Below the pieces are notes generated by a model that saw nothing but the letters and a program-made list of their open reading frames with translations, had not been told where the DNA came from and did no database searches. Shown in pieces: positions 1 to 12,800 of a stretch of 60,339 nucleotides of DNA; position 1 is the stretch's first letter, and every line of letters starts with the position of its first letter. A program made the position numbers and the translations under genes. The stretch is from Elusimicrobiota bacterium (GTDB taxonomy: Bacteria; Elusimicrobiota; Elusimicrobia; Elusimicrobiales; UBA9959): assembly GCA_016209085.1 (NCBI GenBank), contig JACQWV010000017.1:1-60339 (forward strand), read 5' to 3'.

Positions 1-1
1 A

Positions 2-877
2 AAAAGCGGGGATTATAAGGATTTTCTTTCCCGGCTTGAAGCTGGTTTGGATAAAACCGGAAGCAAATGCCTGGCGTGGTGCCTGATGCCGAATCATTTT
101 CATCTGCTTGTGTTACGCGGAGAAAGACCGCTTGCCGAGTTGATGCGCAGGGTAATGACAGGATATGCGGTAGGTTTTAATATAAGGTATAGAAGAAGCG
201 GCCATTTATTTCAGAATCGTTATAAGGCTGTGTTGTGCGATGCTGATGAATATCTTTTGGAATTGGTCGCATATATTCATCTTAATCCGGCGCGGGCAAA
301 AATAGTTAGAGGTATGGCGGGGCTGAAAAAATATCCGTGGAGCGGGCATAAAGCATTGGTTGGCGAAGGCAAAGCGGGTTTTATAGCCCGCGAGCAGGTG
401 TTGAGGCATTTTGGTTCAAGTCTACGGTCGGCGATGAAAAAATATGAAGAGTTTGTGGAAGAAAGAATCGGCAAATATAAAAGAGGCGAATATTCAGGGG
501 GTGGGTTGATAAGAAGCATAGGCGGGAAGGAAGCAGCTTTAAGTTTAATAAGAGGCGGGGAAAAAGAAGCGTTTGATGAACGGGTGCTTGGGGATGGGGA
601 TTTTGTGGAGAGGATCTTGAAAATGGAGGGACAAACAAGAAGTGAAGTAATGCCGCGTGAAGAGATTATCCGGGAAGTTGAAAGGCGAACCGGCATAAAG
701 TCCGATAAAATTTTCAGCGCCAGCCGAGAGAGGGCGGTATCGGCGGCCAGGGCGCTGTATTGTTGTTTAAGGAAGGAAAAAGGCCGGGCCAGCGGGGTGG
801 AACTGATGAAGGAGTTGAAAATAAGCTGCGGTGGGGTTGCAATGCTGGTGCAGAGGGGAAGAGGGTTTTGGAAATAA
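2..877 (+). CDS. REP-associated tyrosine transposase (Y1_Tnp / IS200-like, RAYT-like), 5' truncated by window edge
   Basis: Reading frame is open to base 2 (KSGDYKDFLSRLEAGLDKTGSKCLAWCLMPNHFHLLV...). Contains HFH (MPNHFHLL), RSGHLFQNRYKAV, and YIHLNPARAKIV motifs typical of REP-associated transposases, plus a C-terminal DnaA/HTH-like region. Confidence 0.9.
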   Translation, partial: KSGDYKDFLSRLEAGLDKTGSKCLAWCLMPNHFHLLVLRGERPLAELMRRVMTGYAVGFNIRYRRSGHLFQNRYKAVLCDADEYLLELVAYIHLNPARAKIVRGMAGLKKYPWSGHKALVGEGKAGFIAREQVLRHFGSSLRSAMKKYEEFVEERIGKYKRGEYSGGGLIRSIGGKEAALSLIRGGEKEAFDERVLGDGDFVERILKMEGQTRSEVMPREEIIREVERRTGIKSDKIFSASRERAVSAARALYCCLRKEKGRASGVELMKELKISCGGVAMLVQRGRGFWK

Positions 878-982
878 CTAAAAAACTAAACAACGTCCCC
901 TATCTCCCTATCTCCAAAAAAGGAGGTTGTGTTGTAAAGCATATCTGTCATTAAGATATGTAATATACAATACAAGGTAACT

Positions 983-1813
983 ATGAATAATAAAAAAATC
1001 GTTTCCTCATTCAACAATCCAGTTCCTATAGACTGGCGATTAACCAATTATTTCCAATTGTCTATAACAATATTGGTTTTTTTAATGTTGGTATGCCTGC
1101 TGTCATTTCAAAAGGTCTGGGCCAATTCTCCGGAAATATCGGCTATGCTGGGAAATCCAATCACACCAAACCGCGATGGCGTGTGCGACACCCTTAAGAT
1201 AATCATTGAAAATCCCAGCGATGATGCTTTTGACGCCCAAATATTCGATATATCTGGGAAGAGCGTTGCTCTTTTATCATCTACGGAGGGATCTGGCATG
1301 ATAACTTGGGATGGGAAGGGTTTGGACGGAATGGTTCTTCCCGCTGATGTGTACTATTTAGTTTTTTCAACAGGCGCTATATGGCACGATGTTCGCTTCC
1401 TTTTTGTCAACCTCGGTCATCCGGGAGAAACTATTTCCCTGTATATTTCAGGAATCCTACCCGGAAGGAAAGAAATTGCTGTAGATGGTTTTTGTTTTCC
1501 AACCCTTGAGGTTCCGGTGGCAACCATTACTTTGGTTGTTCAAGATTTAGCGTCGAATTCTGTATCCGCTATAGGGGGGCGAACAGTTATCATCGCTTTC
1601 AAAACTGCACAACCAGGAATTGCAAACATAATAATCAGTCAACATGGAAATATTTTATGGAAAACCCAGAAGCGAACTGATGGCCGTGTAGTAGAGGTTA
1701 TTATCTGGGATGGAACAGACATAACCGGAACCAAGGTTTCCAATGGGAATTATATCTTTCAAATTGTCGCTCCTGGAATCGATGTCACAAAGACGGTGGA
1801 ATTGGTGAGGTAA
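983..1813 (+). CDS. Exported protein with FlgD-like Ig domain(s)
   Basis: Hydrophobic N-terminal segment; NPITPNRDGVCDTLKI...ITWDGKGLDGMVLPADVYYLVF and IWDGTDITGTKVSNGNYIFQI match the FlgD-Ig pattern WDGxxxxGxxxxxGxY. Confidence 0.7.
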   Translation: MNNKKIVSSFNNPVPIDWRLTNYFQLSITILVFLMLVCLLSFQKVWANSPEISAMLGNPITPNRDGVCDTLKIIIENPSDDAFDAQIFDISGKSVALLSSTEGSGMITWDGKGLDGMVLPADVYYLVFSTGAIWHDVRFLFVNLGHPGETISLYISGILPGRKEIAVDGFCFPTLEVPVATITLVVQDLASNSVSAIGGRTVIIAFKTAQPGIANIIISQHGNILWKTQKRTDGRVVEVIIWDGTDITGTKVSNGNYIFQIVAPGIDVTKTVELVR

Positions 1814-1817
1814 AAAA

Positions 1818-2564
1818 ATGCAAGCACTTAATACATTTGCCAAGTCATCTGTAATTTCCAGTGTAATTGGAATGATGGTTTTTCTGACAGGGGGGGCTTT
1901 TTGTGAAGCCATTTTACTTAATGATGGAACAACAGTTTATGGTACGCTTAAAGGGGCAAGCGGGGGCGTTATTTCGGTAAACACAAGCGATGGTGAGATA
2001 ATTCTAACCAGTGATCAAATTACGACAATTACTTTTACTGATGTTTTGTTTGATTCGCCGAGGAATGTGTATGGTAAAAAGAAATCAGATAAGAAACATT
2101 ATTCAATAGGAATTCAATACGCGGGGAATATGGATAATAAATTTGACGCTGGAGTGGGTTTTTCCTTGTATATTCAACATATATGGGACTCGGGGTTGGG
2201 GATTCAAACTAACTTGGGGTTTTATAGCGCAGAAACTGGTGCAATTAAATCGGGAGAAACTGATATTGAAGTAGGGTATTTATTTCCCATTATTTTGAAA
2301 TACAGATTGAGCAATTCTGCCTCTGTAGAACCGTTTGTGGGTATTGGATTATCTTATGGCAATTATGAATCAAGCAATTATATAGGCTTCATGAACTATG
2401 AGGAAGATTCAGGCAGCGGATTATCTCCTTTATTAAATGCATCTATAGTGTTGGGTGCAAATTCTCCATTTCATCTTGTGTTGGATTTAAAATATTTTAT
2501 CAATTCGCACACATCAAAAGGCAATGCGTTGTTCAGGGGAATTAGCATGGCAATCAGTTGGTAA
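1818..2564 (+). CDS. Predicted outer-membrane beta-barrel protein
   Basis: Signal peptide, then alternating amphipathic strands (YSIGIQYAGNMDNKFDAGVGFSLYIQHIW...VEPFVGIGLSYGNY...HLVLDLKYFINS) ending in an aromatic residue (ISMAISW). Confidence 0.6.
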   Translation: MQALNTFAKSSVISSVIGMMVFLTGGAFCEAILLNDGTTVYGTLKGASGGVISVNTSDGEIILTSDQITTITFTDVLFDSPRNVYGKKKSDKKHYSIGIQYAGNMDNKFDAGVGFSLYIQHIWDSGLGIQTNLGFYSAETGAIKSGETDIEVGYLFPIILKYRLSNSASVEPFVGIGLSYGNYESSNYIGFMNYEEDSGSGLSPLLNASIVLGANSPFHLVLDLKYFINSHTSKGNALFRGISMAISW

Positions 2565-2589
2565 GCAACTAATTTCAGGAGGATTTAAA

Positions 2590-3858
2590 ATGACTAAAAG
2601 TTTATGTAAAGTATTTTTAGTAACGCTTTTTATTTCTGTTTACTTGTTTCAAATAGGGTTTAGTGAAATTGAAGCGGGCACGCAGTCAATAAAGGGTTTG
2701 ATTGACGGCATTATGGCCGCAAGCGGAAAAGAAGAAAAAAATGAATATCTGCGGCTTCTTAAAAAAGATACTCCGCAAACCAAAGAGGAAAAGGATCTGC
2801 TTATAGATTTACTGAAAGAAGAAGACGCAGATGTAAAATGTGTGGCCATGGAATTATTGGGGAAACTTAAAGAGAAAAGAGCGACCAAAAAGATAATTCG
2901 CAATTTAAAAGATAAAAGCGACAAGGTGAAAATAACGGCAGCTACGGTTCTAGGGGAAATAGGGGACGAACGGGCAATAGACGCTTTGTTGGAAGATTCG
3001 GAGCTTATGGTTCTTGAGTTCGGCCAGTGTCCGGTTGCAAAGATGGGTGCAGCGGCTTTGCCCAAGCTTGCCGACCTTGCCGGGCGCAAAAGCATTCTTG
3101 GGCTTTTGCCAAAGCAGGATAAAAAAAGCCGGAGAAGCCGCAAGGCTGCGACCTGTATCGGGCAAATCAGGGATGAAAAAGCGGTGCCAACGCTTATGAA
3201 ATTATTAAAGGAAGACGACGAAGAAGTAAAACTTGGTGCTATTGAGGCATTGGCTTCCATGAAAGTAAAAGAAGCCGAACCAGAATTTGAAAAGATGCTT
3301 AATCAGAAGTATAAAGATGAATTTATACCACGGAGAATTATTAGAACATTAGCTTTTTCCAACAGTGAAAAATATGTACCAAAAATCTATAAAATGATGG
3401 ATAAAGAACCATCTTTAAAATTTGGCATGGCTAGATTATTAGGCGAACTGAAAGAAAAGACTGCTGTTGAAAAATTAGAAAAACTAATTAATGATGAGGA
3501 TGAATTTGTCCGTCATGCAGCAGCAGTAGCATTATGGAGAATAACTGGCAAAGTCTATAAACATAAAAAAGGTTCATTTGAAGAAAGCTGGGACATTGAC
3601 TGGATAAGGCGAATTAATGATGAACTTGAAAGATTCAGGCTTGAATTGAATGATATTGAAAAGCACAGAGCGAGTGGAAGAATGAACGAACAGGTTTATA
3701 AATTTTATAAGGAACATCACACAGAAGAAAAATTTAAGAAATATAACTTAGAAAATTTAAGAAAAGCGGCTCAGAAAGAAGGTGCCTTGTTAGAATACAA
3801 TAATATAGACGAAGTATTGGGTGAAATCAAAAAAAATCCAGGCAAGTATTCCTGGTAA
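2590..3858 (+). CDS. Exported HEAT-repeat protein
   Basis: AGGAGG upstream of ATG at 2590; signal peptide MTKSLCKVFLVTLFISVYLF; repeated helical units such as DVKCVAMELLGKLKEKRATKKIIRNLKDKSDKVKITAATVLGEIGDERAIDALL. Confidence 0.75.
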   Translation: MTKSLCKVFLVTLFISVYLFQIGFSEIEAGTQSIKGLIDGIMAASGKEEKNEYLRLLKKDTPQTKEEKDLLIDLLKEEDADVKCVAMELLGKLKEKRATKKIIRNLKDKSDKVKITAATVLGEIGDERAIDALLEDSELMVLEFGQCPVAKMGAAALPKLADLAGRKSILGLLPKQDKKSRRSRKAATCIGQIRDEKAVPTLMKLLKEDDEEVKLGAIEALASMKVKEAEPEFEKMLNQKYKDEFIPRRIIRTLAFSNSEKYVPKIYKMMDKEPSLKFGMARLLGELKEKTAVEKLEKLINDEDEFVRHAAAVALWRITGKVYKHKKGSFEESWDIDWIRRINDELERFRLELNDIEKHRASGRMNEQVYKFYKEHHTEEKFKKYNLENLRKAAQKEGALLEYNNIDEVLGEIKKNPGKYSW

Positions 3859-3869
3859 CGTATTAAAAT

Positions 3870-6800
3870 ATGATTGGAAATAATATCATGAAATTGACCG
3901 TAAGTATTTTGTTGATAATTTTTCCTAATTTATGCTTTGCCTGGGATAGTTTGTACTGGGAAAATCACAGACATATGACTGATGACGCAATAAAAGACTT
4001 GGGTATAGTTGAATATCCTGATTTAAACATGTACAAAGGGGCGTATTTGATAGGCGATGGTGTTGTTGAAGGTAGCACGGATGAAAGTTCCCATGTAAAT
4101 CCTGCGACAGGCAAAGAATGGGAAGGACCGTACGAGGAATGGAAGCGGCTGGCAAAAGAGAACTATAAGAATTTTAATTTTACAGGTGCGTATGATTATT
4201 TGGGATTTTATATTCACTTAAAACAGGATATAAATGTTCCTGCTCATATAAGAACATGTGCCCACGGAATCTTGTTTCACAAGGGTTCAATTTTTTCAAC
4301 AGATGAGCTTGAAAATTTTGCAAATGACAATCCTCCTGCATTTTATTTTACGCCTGTTTCAACAAAGACTTCATGGAAAAACTTTAACCAGGAAGGTTTT
4401 TATTATTCTTACTGGCTTAATGATGAGATGGATGATGATAATCATGATGAAATCCCTTACGACCCAGATGATGATAAATTACAGGATGGTCCTAATGCGT
4501 ATAATATTACCACAACTTGGGGAACTTATGGTGGTGGGAATCCATATGATAATGATTATCTCCCAGGCAATGATGAAGGTAAGGATTGGTACAATGGCAA
4601 CCTACAGGATTCTTCAATAGCCTATGAGCAGTTATACAATGCTTCTACGGTTACAAAAGTGGAATTGCAAAAATTTTCAAAAGAACTTCCGCCTTTAATC
4701 AGAAATCTTAAAATAGAGCCATCTACCCAACTTATTCCAATTATAGATCCGATTGCCGGCAGCAAAATAACCTTTGAAATGCTTGAAAACAGGAAGCCAA
4801 GGGTTACGCTTTTTATAACAGTAGATTATCCTTATGATAATCCTGCGGCTAAAGGTATAATTGCCCCTGAATACCGCACAGGCAAAATAATTGATTTGCC
4901 TGCCGGAACTGATCTGCCATGGCAGCAAAATTTTGAAGTAACCTGGAACGGGATGATGGAAGATGGCGGATATCTTCTTGAGGGTTTTCACGATTTATAT
5001 GTCACGCTTAAAGATGTGGACGGGAATGTTTTCACTCATGAAAAATACACTTTTGAAATCCGCCTGCCTAAAATTCTAATCCAGCACAAAGAGGTTTTAA
5101 ATTTCCCTGCAAATGTTGAGATTCCGATATTAGCGGCTGTCACCCCTCTTGGCCAAAGAAGCATAAAAAATGTCCAAATTTTTTACCGCAAGGCGCTACT
5201 TGGCGGTTTTTATACGCCAACTCCTATGTCACTGACAGAAGACAATATTTATCAGGGTTTTATTCCTGCAAATGCAGTAACAGCTGATGGTATTGAATAT
5301 TTCATTGCAGCAGAAGATACAGAAGGCAATATAGAAACATATCCTATAAACCTTACTATTCTGCCAAATTCATATATTGGCCAGGCCTTAAAAGTTAGTG
5401 TTATTGAGGCAAGCAACGGTGGGTTGATAGTAAGGGGTGATGCAGATTCCAGTAATGATTCAACAATAATAAGTTTTTACTTAGGCAGGAATATATTTGT
5501 ATATGCGGAATTATACAAGGCTACAAAGGATTGGAAGTCAGCCTCAGGCGATCCGAATATTTTTGAACCTTCTGAAATTATATCTACATTAGGCGCTGCG
5601 TCTGGAATAGGAAAATATTCCGTAAATTATACTCCTTTTCCGCTGACGCCTGCTTCCAATTATGTTGTTGTTTTAAGGAATAGTATTGACCCTTCGGATA
5701 TAGTCGGTTATGGCCGCATCATAGTTTGTGAACCTTATTCAGGGCTTGCCGTTTCCCAGCCTGTTAACAATTGGGTAAGCGCAAGCATATCCGGGGTTCC
5801 ACCGGATTCTGTCAATTTTTTCAAGGACGGGTCGCTTTTTGCCTGGGATCCAGGAACGCTGACAAACAATGTCTTCAATGCTCAGGTAACTGGCGGGGTT
5901 TATACTGCAGCGGCGTATAAGACAATTTCTGGGAATGATATCCCCATGGGGCATTCTGCAGTTCAACCGATTTCTGGTCCAATGATAATTATTTCCCCAG
6001 TGCCTTCGCCTCAATATATCGGAAGAGCAATACCTGTATCTGTTAATGTCTATTCAGATGTTGGCCTGACACAAGTTACATTAACCGGCATTGATGTCAC
6101 AGGCGGATTAATATCTGTTATGCTTCAGAATGCCGGCGGTAGTCTCTATACAGGAGCTATCCCTCCACAACAGTCGCAGGGACAGGTGCAGTATTATTTC
6201 CTGGCTGTTGATTCTGCTGGCCGGCAAACCACAAATCCTATTGATTATGCCTTGAATAAATATTCGTTTAATGTAGTTCCTGATGTTACGCCGGTGCGGA
6301 TAACCAAAACAATCCCTGGAAATGGGGCGGTTGATATTTCGCTTTTAGAACCGGTCAACGTTTTCTTTGACGATGATATATTAACCAACACTTTAAATGA
6401 AAATACAATTTCCGTTATTCAGGAAATAAGCGGGAAAACGGTTGGTGTTAAAGAGATATCGTATTACCATGCTGAGCGGAAGTTGACATTTACTGCTGAT
6501 CTTATGCCAGATACAAAATACAAGGTCTATATTAAATCGGATGTGCGTGATTTAGGCGGGAACGGACTTGTTGATGGAACAGTGCCTAATCCTTGGACAT
6601 TCACCACAACCAAAATTCTGCCGCCTGCTATAACCGGTATTAGGCAAGACCGAAAACATTTTAACGAAAGCACTCAAAACATGATCTTTTCAGCGGATGT
6701 ATCCACGCATTTGCCGATTGCGCAGGGTTTTATCATTTTGAAGAACCCTCAAAGCCAGGCGGAAGTTAAAATAAATGTTCCAATTGAAAAAGAAGCCGGA

Positions 6801-9800
6801 ACTGGGCGGTTTCTATTTAAATGGGACGGCAAAGATAATGAAGGAAATTTTATTCCCGAGGGAGAGTATGTTCCGAGTTTTGAAGTTATTGACGCAAAAT
6901 ACGGCCTAGTAGGAAGTTCGGAATTTCAGACAGTGGAGATTTTGATTAAAACGAAAACTATATTAGAACACGAAAGAACCGAGAACGTGGTGTTTGGACT
7001 TTATGGAGATTACGAGTGGATTGACTTTCCGCAAATGATCCGGGTTGAGGTTGATTATGTACTTGATTTTGGAACAAGTAGAGTGGAGGTAGAGTATAAC
7101 GGAAATACCACAAAAATCGGCAACAAGGACGACAGTTTCTGGGGACGCACAGCTTACAAAAATATATATATACCCTCTGCGACAATGATAAAGATAAATG
7201 GCCCAGACTCATGTGTTTTTGGAATTCCTTGTGATGACGAAACTAAAATTTCCTATAGACATCATGCTTCCAATATTTATCCCAATGAATTTAATCATAA
7301 GATAAATACTTTAAACGATGTTTTCCGCTCTTTAAACATTTTACAGCGCAATGAATCGCTCACAATACCATTTAAAATAGTGCCAGTGCCGAATGAACCG
7401 GGGGGATGGCAGGTAACCCATATAAGCGTGATAATGCCGGCGGAAAATATGGATTTTGACAATAATCCAGAGGTTGTAACGACTGTTCCCGGGTACGTTT
7501 TCGAATCTCAGCCCACTCCCAAGATTGAGACTTCCATAGTAGTCCAGAATGTCAGCCCCCCGATTGAGCCGTTCCTCATGGACAGAACGCCGCCTGCGAT
7601 ATCCTTGGCCGCAAAGTCCCATTTTTCTCCAGTAATGGCAAAGAATCTTGATGTTTCTGCTGTTTTTCAGGATAACTTAAGTTTTCCATTGAAAGATGTG
7701 ACCTTGGAGATAGTGGATGCGGATGACAATCATGTTAAGACACTACTGCAAAAACCATCAAGCGAATACTTTTCACAGACTCTTGTTTGGGATGGACGAG
7801 GAAGCGAGGAATACAATAGTTCACAGATCGTGCCTAATGGGATATACAGAGTACGCGGCAGTGCGAAGGATGAAGCCGGTAACACCACGGTCCAAAGCAT
7901 AAATGTTACTGTGGATTCTGTCGCGCCTGTTGTTCAAAATCCATTATTAGTTGCGCTGCCAGGGATGCATACTAAACCAAAGGTTTTTAATGCAACAGAC
8001 CAGAAACTCAATCTTACACTGGACTTATCTGATAATTTATCAGACCAAGTTGATTTAAAGATAGTGTTTTCCGACGCTGCTCAAATAGTACGTGATATTT
8101 CTTTTAGAGTTACCACTATTCCGCAGCATTTCAGTTTTGAGTTTGACTGGAAGGATATACAAGGAAACTTTTTCCCTGATGGCACTTATGTTGTATCCCT
8201 GCATGTCCTTGACAAAGCAGGAAACGAAGCTGTGTTGTCATTGCCCGATTTCCGCGTTGATCGAACAGCATCTGAAGTTACAGCTAAATTCGTGGATAAC
8301 CTCATTTTTACCCCAGATGATGGGCCATTGGGGTTGGGGGATGGTAACCGGGACAATGTCACACTGAACTTTGAATTGGCGGATACAGCTCTTATAACGA
8401 TTGGCATCGAAGATATTATAGTTAGAACTTTATGGGAGTTTCCGTATAGTCTCAATTTTGTGAAATCAGGCGCGTTTACATGGGATGGCAAGGTCAACGG
8501 CCTGTTTGTCAGCGATGGGAGTTATATTTTTAGAATAAAAACAGTGGATGATGTCGGAAATACGGCATCTGCCGCTCTTCCTGTAATCAAGAATGCTGTT
8601 CCGGCACGCATAGTTTTTCCACCTCGAGCCCAATCGTCTGCCGCAGTAGGAGGTATGGTTGTCATAAAAGGAATAGCTTTAGATCCGGGAATCAATAACA
8701 CTGCTGACTTTAAGAATTACAAGGTGTGGTTCCGGGAAGGAAGTGGGATTGACTTTTCCCTTCCAGAAAACAATCCCACCGATCCAGACAATACCATTTG
8801 GAAGCCGATACCTGTACCTGCCGGGAATCAAAGTGCGATTGACCCTGCCTATCCCAATTCTAATATTTCACTGCGGGCAGTGGCGAATACAACACTGGCA
8901 ATTTGGGATACAAAAGATTTAGCACAAAGTGCATTATTTACCATTCTGCTTGTAACCACTGATGGTTCTGGAGTTTCAAGCTTTGATTTCCGTGAAGTAA
9001 CAATTGACCCAAGCATTGATACGACAGCGCCAGGAGTACACATTACTGCTCCCATAACCCCAGTCCCACCTGTTCAATTCAGCATCGTATCGGAATCATC
9101 AAGGCTTGAAATTGTATGGACTGTGGAACAGGTCCCGGAGAAAAAGGCGGATATCAGCATGGAAATCTTTAAACTCAACGACACTGTCGGACCCAAGGTG
9201 GGAACCATTGTTTTGCGACAGGAATTCATGGGGCAATCTACAGGAAGGACATTTTCCTGGGATGGGCGGAACTATTTGAGGAGGTTTGTGGAAACCGGTC
9301 TTTATAGAATTCGAGTTACTGCGAAAGACGCCGATAATATGGGGGTTACATCAGACGAAGTGGATGTGCAGGTCACCCTTCAGTTAATGGAACCCCTAAA
9401 AGTCACAAAGTTTCAATCTTCCGATTCGGTTATCTCGCCCGGCGGATCCTCCGTTATTACTTACTCTCTGTCAAAAGAGAGCGTTGTTACCATCAATGTC
9501 TTTGATTCAGAGAAAAAGTTAGTGGGAACGCTGGTTAATGGAGTGACGACACCCGGGGTGGCGGAACAGACGGTTGAGTTTAAAAGCCTCCAAGAAGGTT
9601 TGTTCACAATAACTATTGATGCCGTGGCCACCGATGAACAATCCAGTAAAGACTCAGGTTCTCTCTCCATCGCGGTTACTGGTGGACTAGGGGCTGCTGT
9701 TGCAGATATTACCTTTCCCCCCGACGGCTCAATTTTGCACGGTGTTTCCAATTATAATTGGACGGCCACTGGGGTTGGCCGGTTCTTTCCACGAGAACAG

Positions 9801-12800
9801 TTATCTTTGGTGGATACCACACAGCAAGATTTTGATGCTGGAACAAAATTGAATCTTGTCAGCACAGTTAGCGGGGATATTGTTCTTCCCCTTAGGGGAA
9901 AATTACTATCCTCAGCATTTGACTGGAGTCAAGGAACGTTTCAAGAAACAACAATTAGTAACGATTCTGTAAAAATGGTTGACGCTGTGGAAGTTGTCAA
10001 TGAGGCCCTGTATTTTGAGGGGAGTGCGGGGAGTGTGAGTATTATAAAATCAGCGTTGGGGCAGCGGTTTCAGGTAAGGAACACAACTAAAATAACAAAA
10101 GTTGAAGTGAAGATGGCGGGTGGTGGTCTGCCTAATAGATGGAACATACCATTCACAATACGGAAAGATGTAAATGGCCATATTGGGGATGTAATTGCAA
10201 CCATATATGTTCCTGTGGAGACACTCTCATATAGTTGGCAAATGATATCACTTGTTCCTTCGGAGCCGATCCCGGTCCAGCAAGGAGACTATCTCTGGGT
10301 GGTGGCACCACAACCCCCTGGAGACTGGCGGTGGTACGGTCTTGTTCAATGGGCAACGAATTGGCAAAGTGGGCACCCGGTCGCAGATTATCCGCGTGGC
10401 TACGCTTATTTACAGGGGCAGTACGATTCCGCATTTGATTTCCAATTTAGGGTTTTCGAATTGAGTGGCGCTACTGAGGGAACATATGTCAGCGCACCCA
10501 TAGATACTCAGGTAGAAGAACCTCTTTGGGGAAACTTTACTGCCGATTTTCAATCTAACGAGCAAACCCTTAATTTTTTTGCCCAAGTAAGAAAAAATGA
10601 GGCAAGTTCTTGGAGTGAAGAGTTCATTCTAACACCGGGGATATCGATTGAGGGGCTGCGAGAGAGGTTTATCCGACTCGTTGCTCGATTCGCAAGAGAA
10701 AACCTGACAAAATCCGCCTTACTTAATAGCGCCAGCATCAACTGGCGTGTTCCTAAAGGCACCTTTATTTCACAGAAAAGAAGTGTAGACAAACATATCA
10801 TTCAGTGGGATGACTTCCGAGCAACTGATATTCCAATATATCCAGGAAGCATTGCCTATTATTTCAAAAGTGCGCCAACAGAAGCCGAACTTGAATCGGC
10901 GACCTGGACAGGAATTTTACCTGGCTCATTCCTTGACATATCTAATGCCAATCAACATATTCAATGGAAGGCGGACATGATGACATCGAGTTTCTCCGAT
11001 TCACCGGCGATTCAAGATGTAAGTATTTCATATACCAGGAGAGGGGTTGAGCAAGAGGAAATTTGGAAAAGTCAAATGGATCCGGTATTAGAAGATGGAA
11101 GGATCACAAGCTTCAGTAACGAATTCAATAATCGAGATGACCCTACCTTCTTTATTAGAGACTCGCAGCCCCTTATCATTGCCTTGGCCTACCCGGCTTC
11201 AATTCCGCCCATAGATCCAACTTTAAGGGATAAGATGACTTTTTTTAGCACCAACGGGCAAATCACTGACAATCCGTTCGTAGCGGTTGACGCAGATGAA
11301 TTAGGGTTTGGATGGAGTATTAACCTCTATTATCCTGACGGAACCCTTAACCCGGACCTATTTATTGATCGGCTTCTGTCCAAAGAATCTAACACAAATC
11401 ATGACGCAACAGGGATTCCAATTGATACCGATGATGAATTCAGGGTGAGGATTGCTCCTGGAGCCGCACCAAAATCCTTTATAGAATTAAAAGGCAATAC
11501 GTCGACAAATAGCCAAGGGTTCAAAAGCTATTCTCTTTTCTACAAGAAGCTTGGGGATATAACTTCTCGTTCCATACCGGTCCAGAGCCCGAACAAACCT
11601 GTAACCGGCAACGGCACTCTCGGTTTCTGGGATGTTACCGGTCTCAATGGTGAATTTGTGCTTAAGCTTATCGTTTTGGATGCGAATGGGACAACCGAGG
11701 TAATCCGCAACATTACAATTGGGAAGTCCGTACTAGGAGGACAAACCGCAGGACCGCCAATATATGTGAATAGTTCTTGGAACAAGGCCTATTTAGAATT
11801 TCCTAATAACTCTCTGGCGGAATCTACCATTATTACAATCACTCCAGTCCGTATTGAAAATACTGGTATCGCCATCAGTAGTACTATTCCCCAACCAATC
11901 GGAGCCGCCTATGATTTACAACCAAGGGGGATTAAATTTGTTGATCCTGAAAACCGACCTGCATATTTGACTGTTCGGTTTACCAGCGATGAACTGCTGG
12001 GAATTGATCCTGGCCAACTCACTATTTATGAAGTTCTAAGTGACGGGACTGTTCAGCCATTGGATGCGAAAGTAATATTTGATGAAAACGGCAATGGTAA
12101 GTTTGACCCTGAAGAAACTGCTACTATAACAAGTCCTGTTCGCCATTTTTCCTATTACCTCATTATACAAGAGGTCATGCCTCCAGTTTTTGACCCAGTG
12201 CCGAATTTAACCGCCCAGAGCTCTGCTATCCTGAGTGGAAAATCTGAACCCAATTCACTGATTGAAATTTTTTTAAATGGAGCGCTGATTGAAACTGTTC
12301 ATGCCGACAACCAAGGGAAGTATACTGGTGTAAAAGTGAATCTGATTGATGGAAAAAATATTATTAACGCGAAAGCGACAAGGATTTTAAATGAAAATTG
12401 GCGTAGAGCAAGCGCTTTTTCCCCGCCGTTAATCATTGAAAGAGATGCAAATTTGCCTGAAATCAGTATGTTGGCAATGACACAGACTTTTAAACCCCAG
12501 CTTGGAGAAAAGGCAAGATTAGATTATTCAATGACAAAAATTGCAAAAGTTTATAGCTTTGTGGAAACCAGCGATAGTGTCATTATTGCCCATTTGATTG
12601 ATGGAACCACACAATCAGCTGGTAAACAGTATTGTGAATGGAATGGTGTAGTGGATGATGGGCCATTGGCCACTGGCGGGTCTTATTATTTTTCCTTGAC
12701 CGTCGTTGATGCAGCGAGCAACACTGTATCTGCAAAATATGGACCTTTTGAGTTGATAAAAGATACTGTTGGTCCTACAACACTGGCTTTAATAGGAATG

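Noticed and set aside
9893-9907. Short palindrome ttccccttaggggaa inside the giant ORF
   Set aside because: Too short and isolated to separate from chance in a 14-kb gene.
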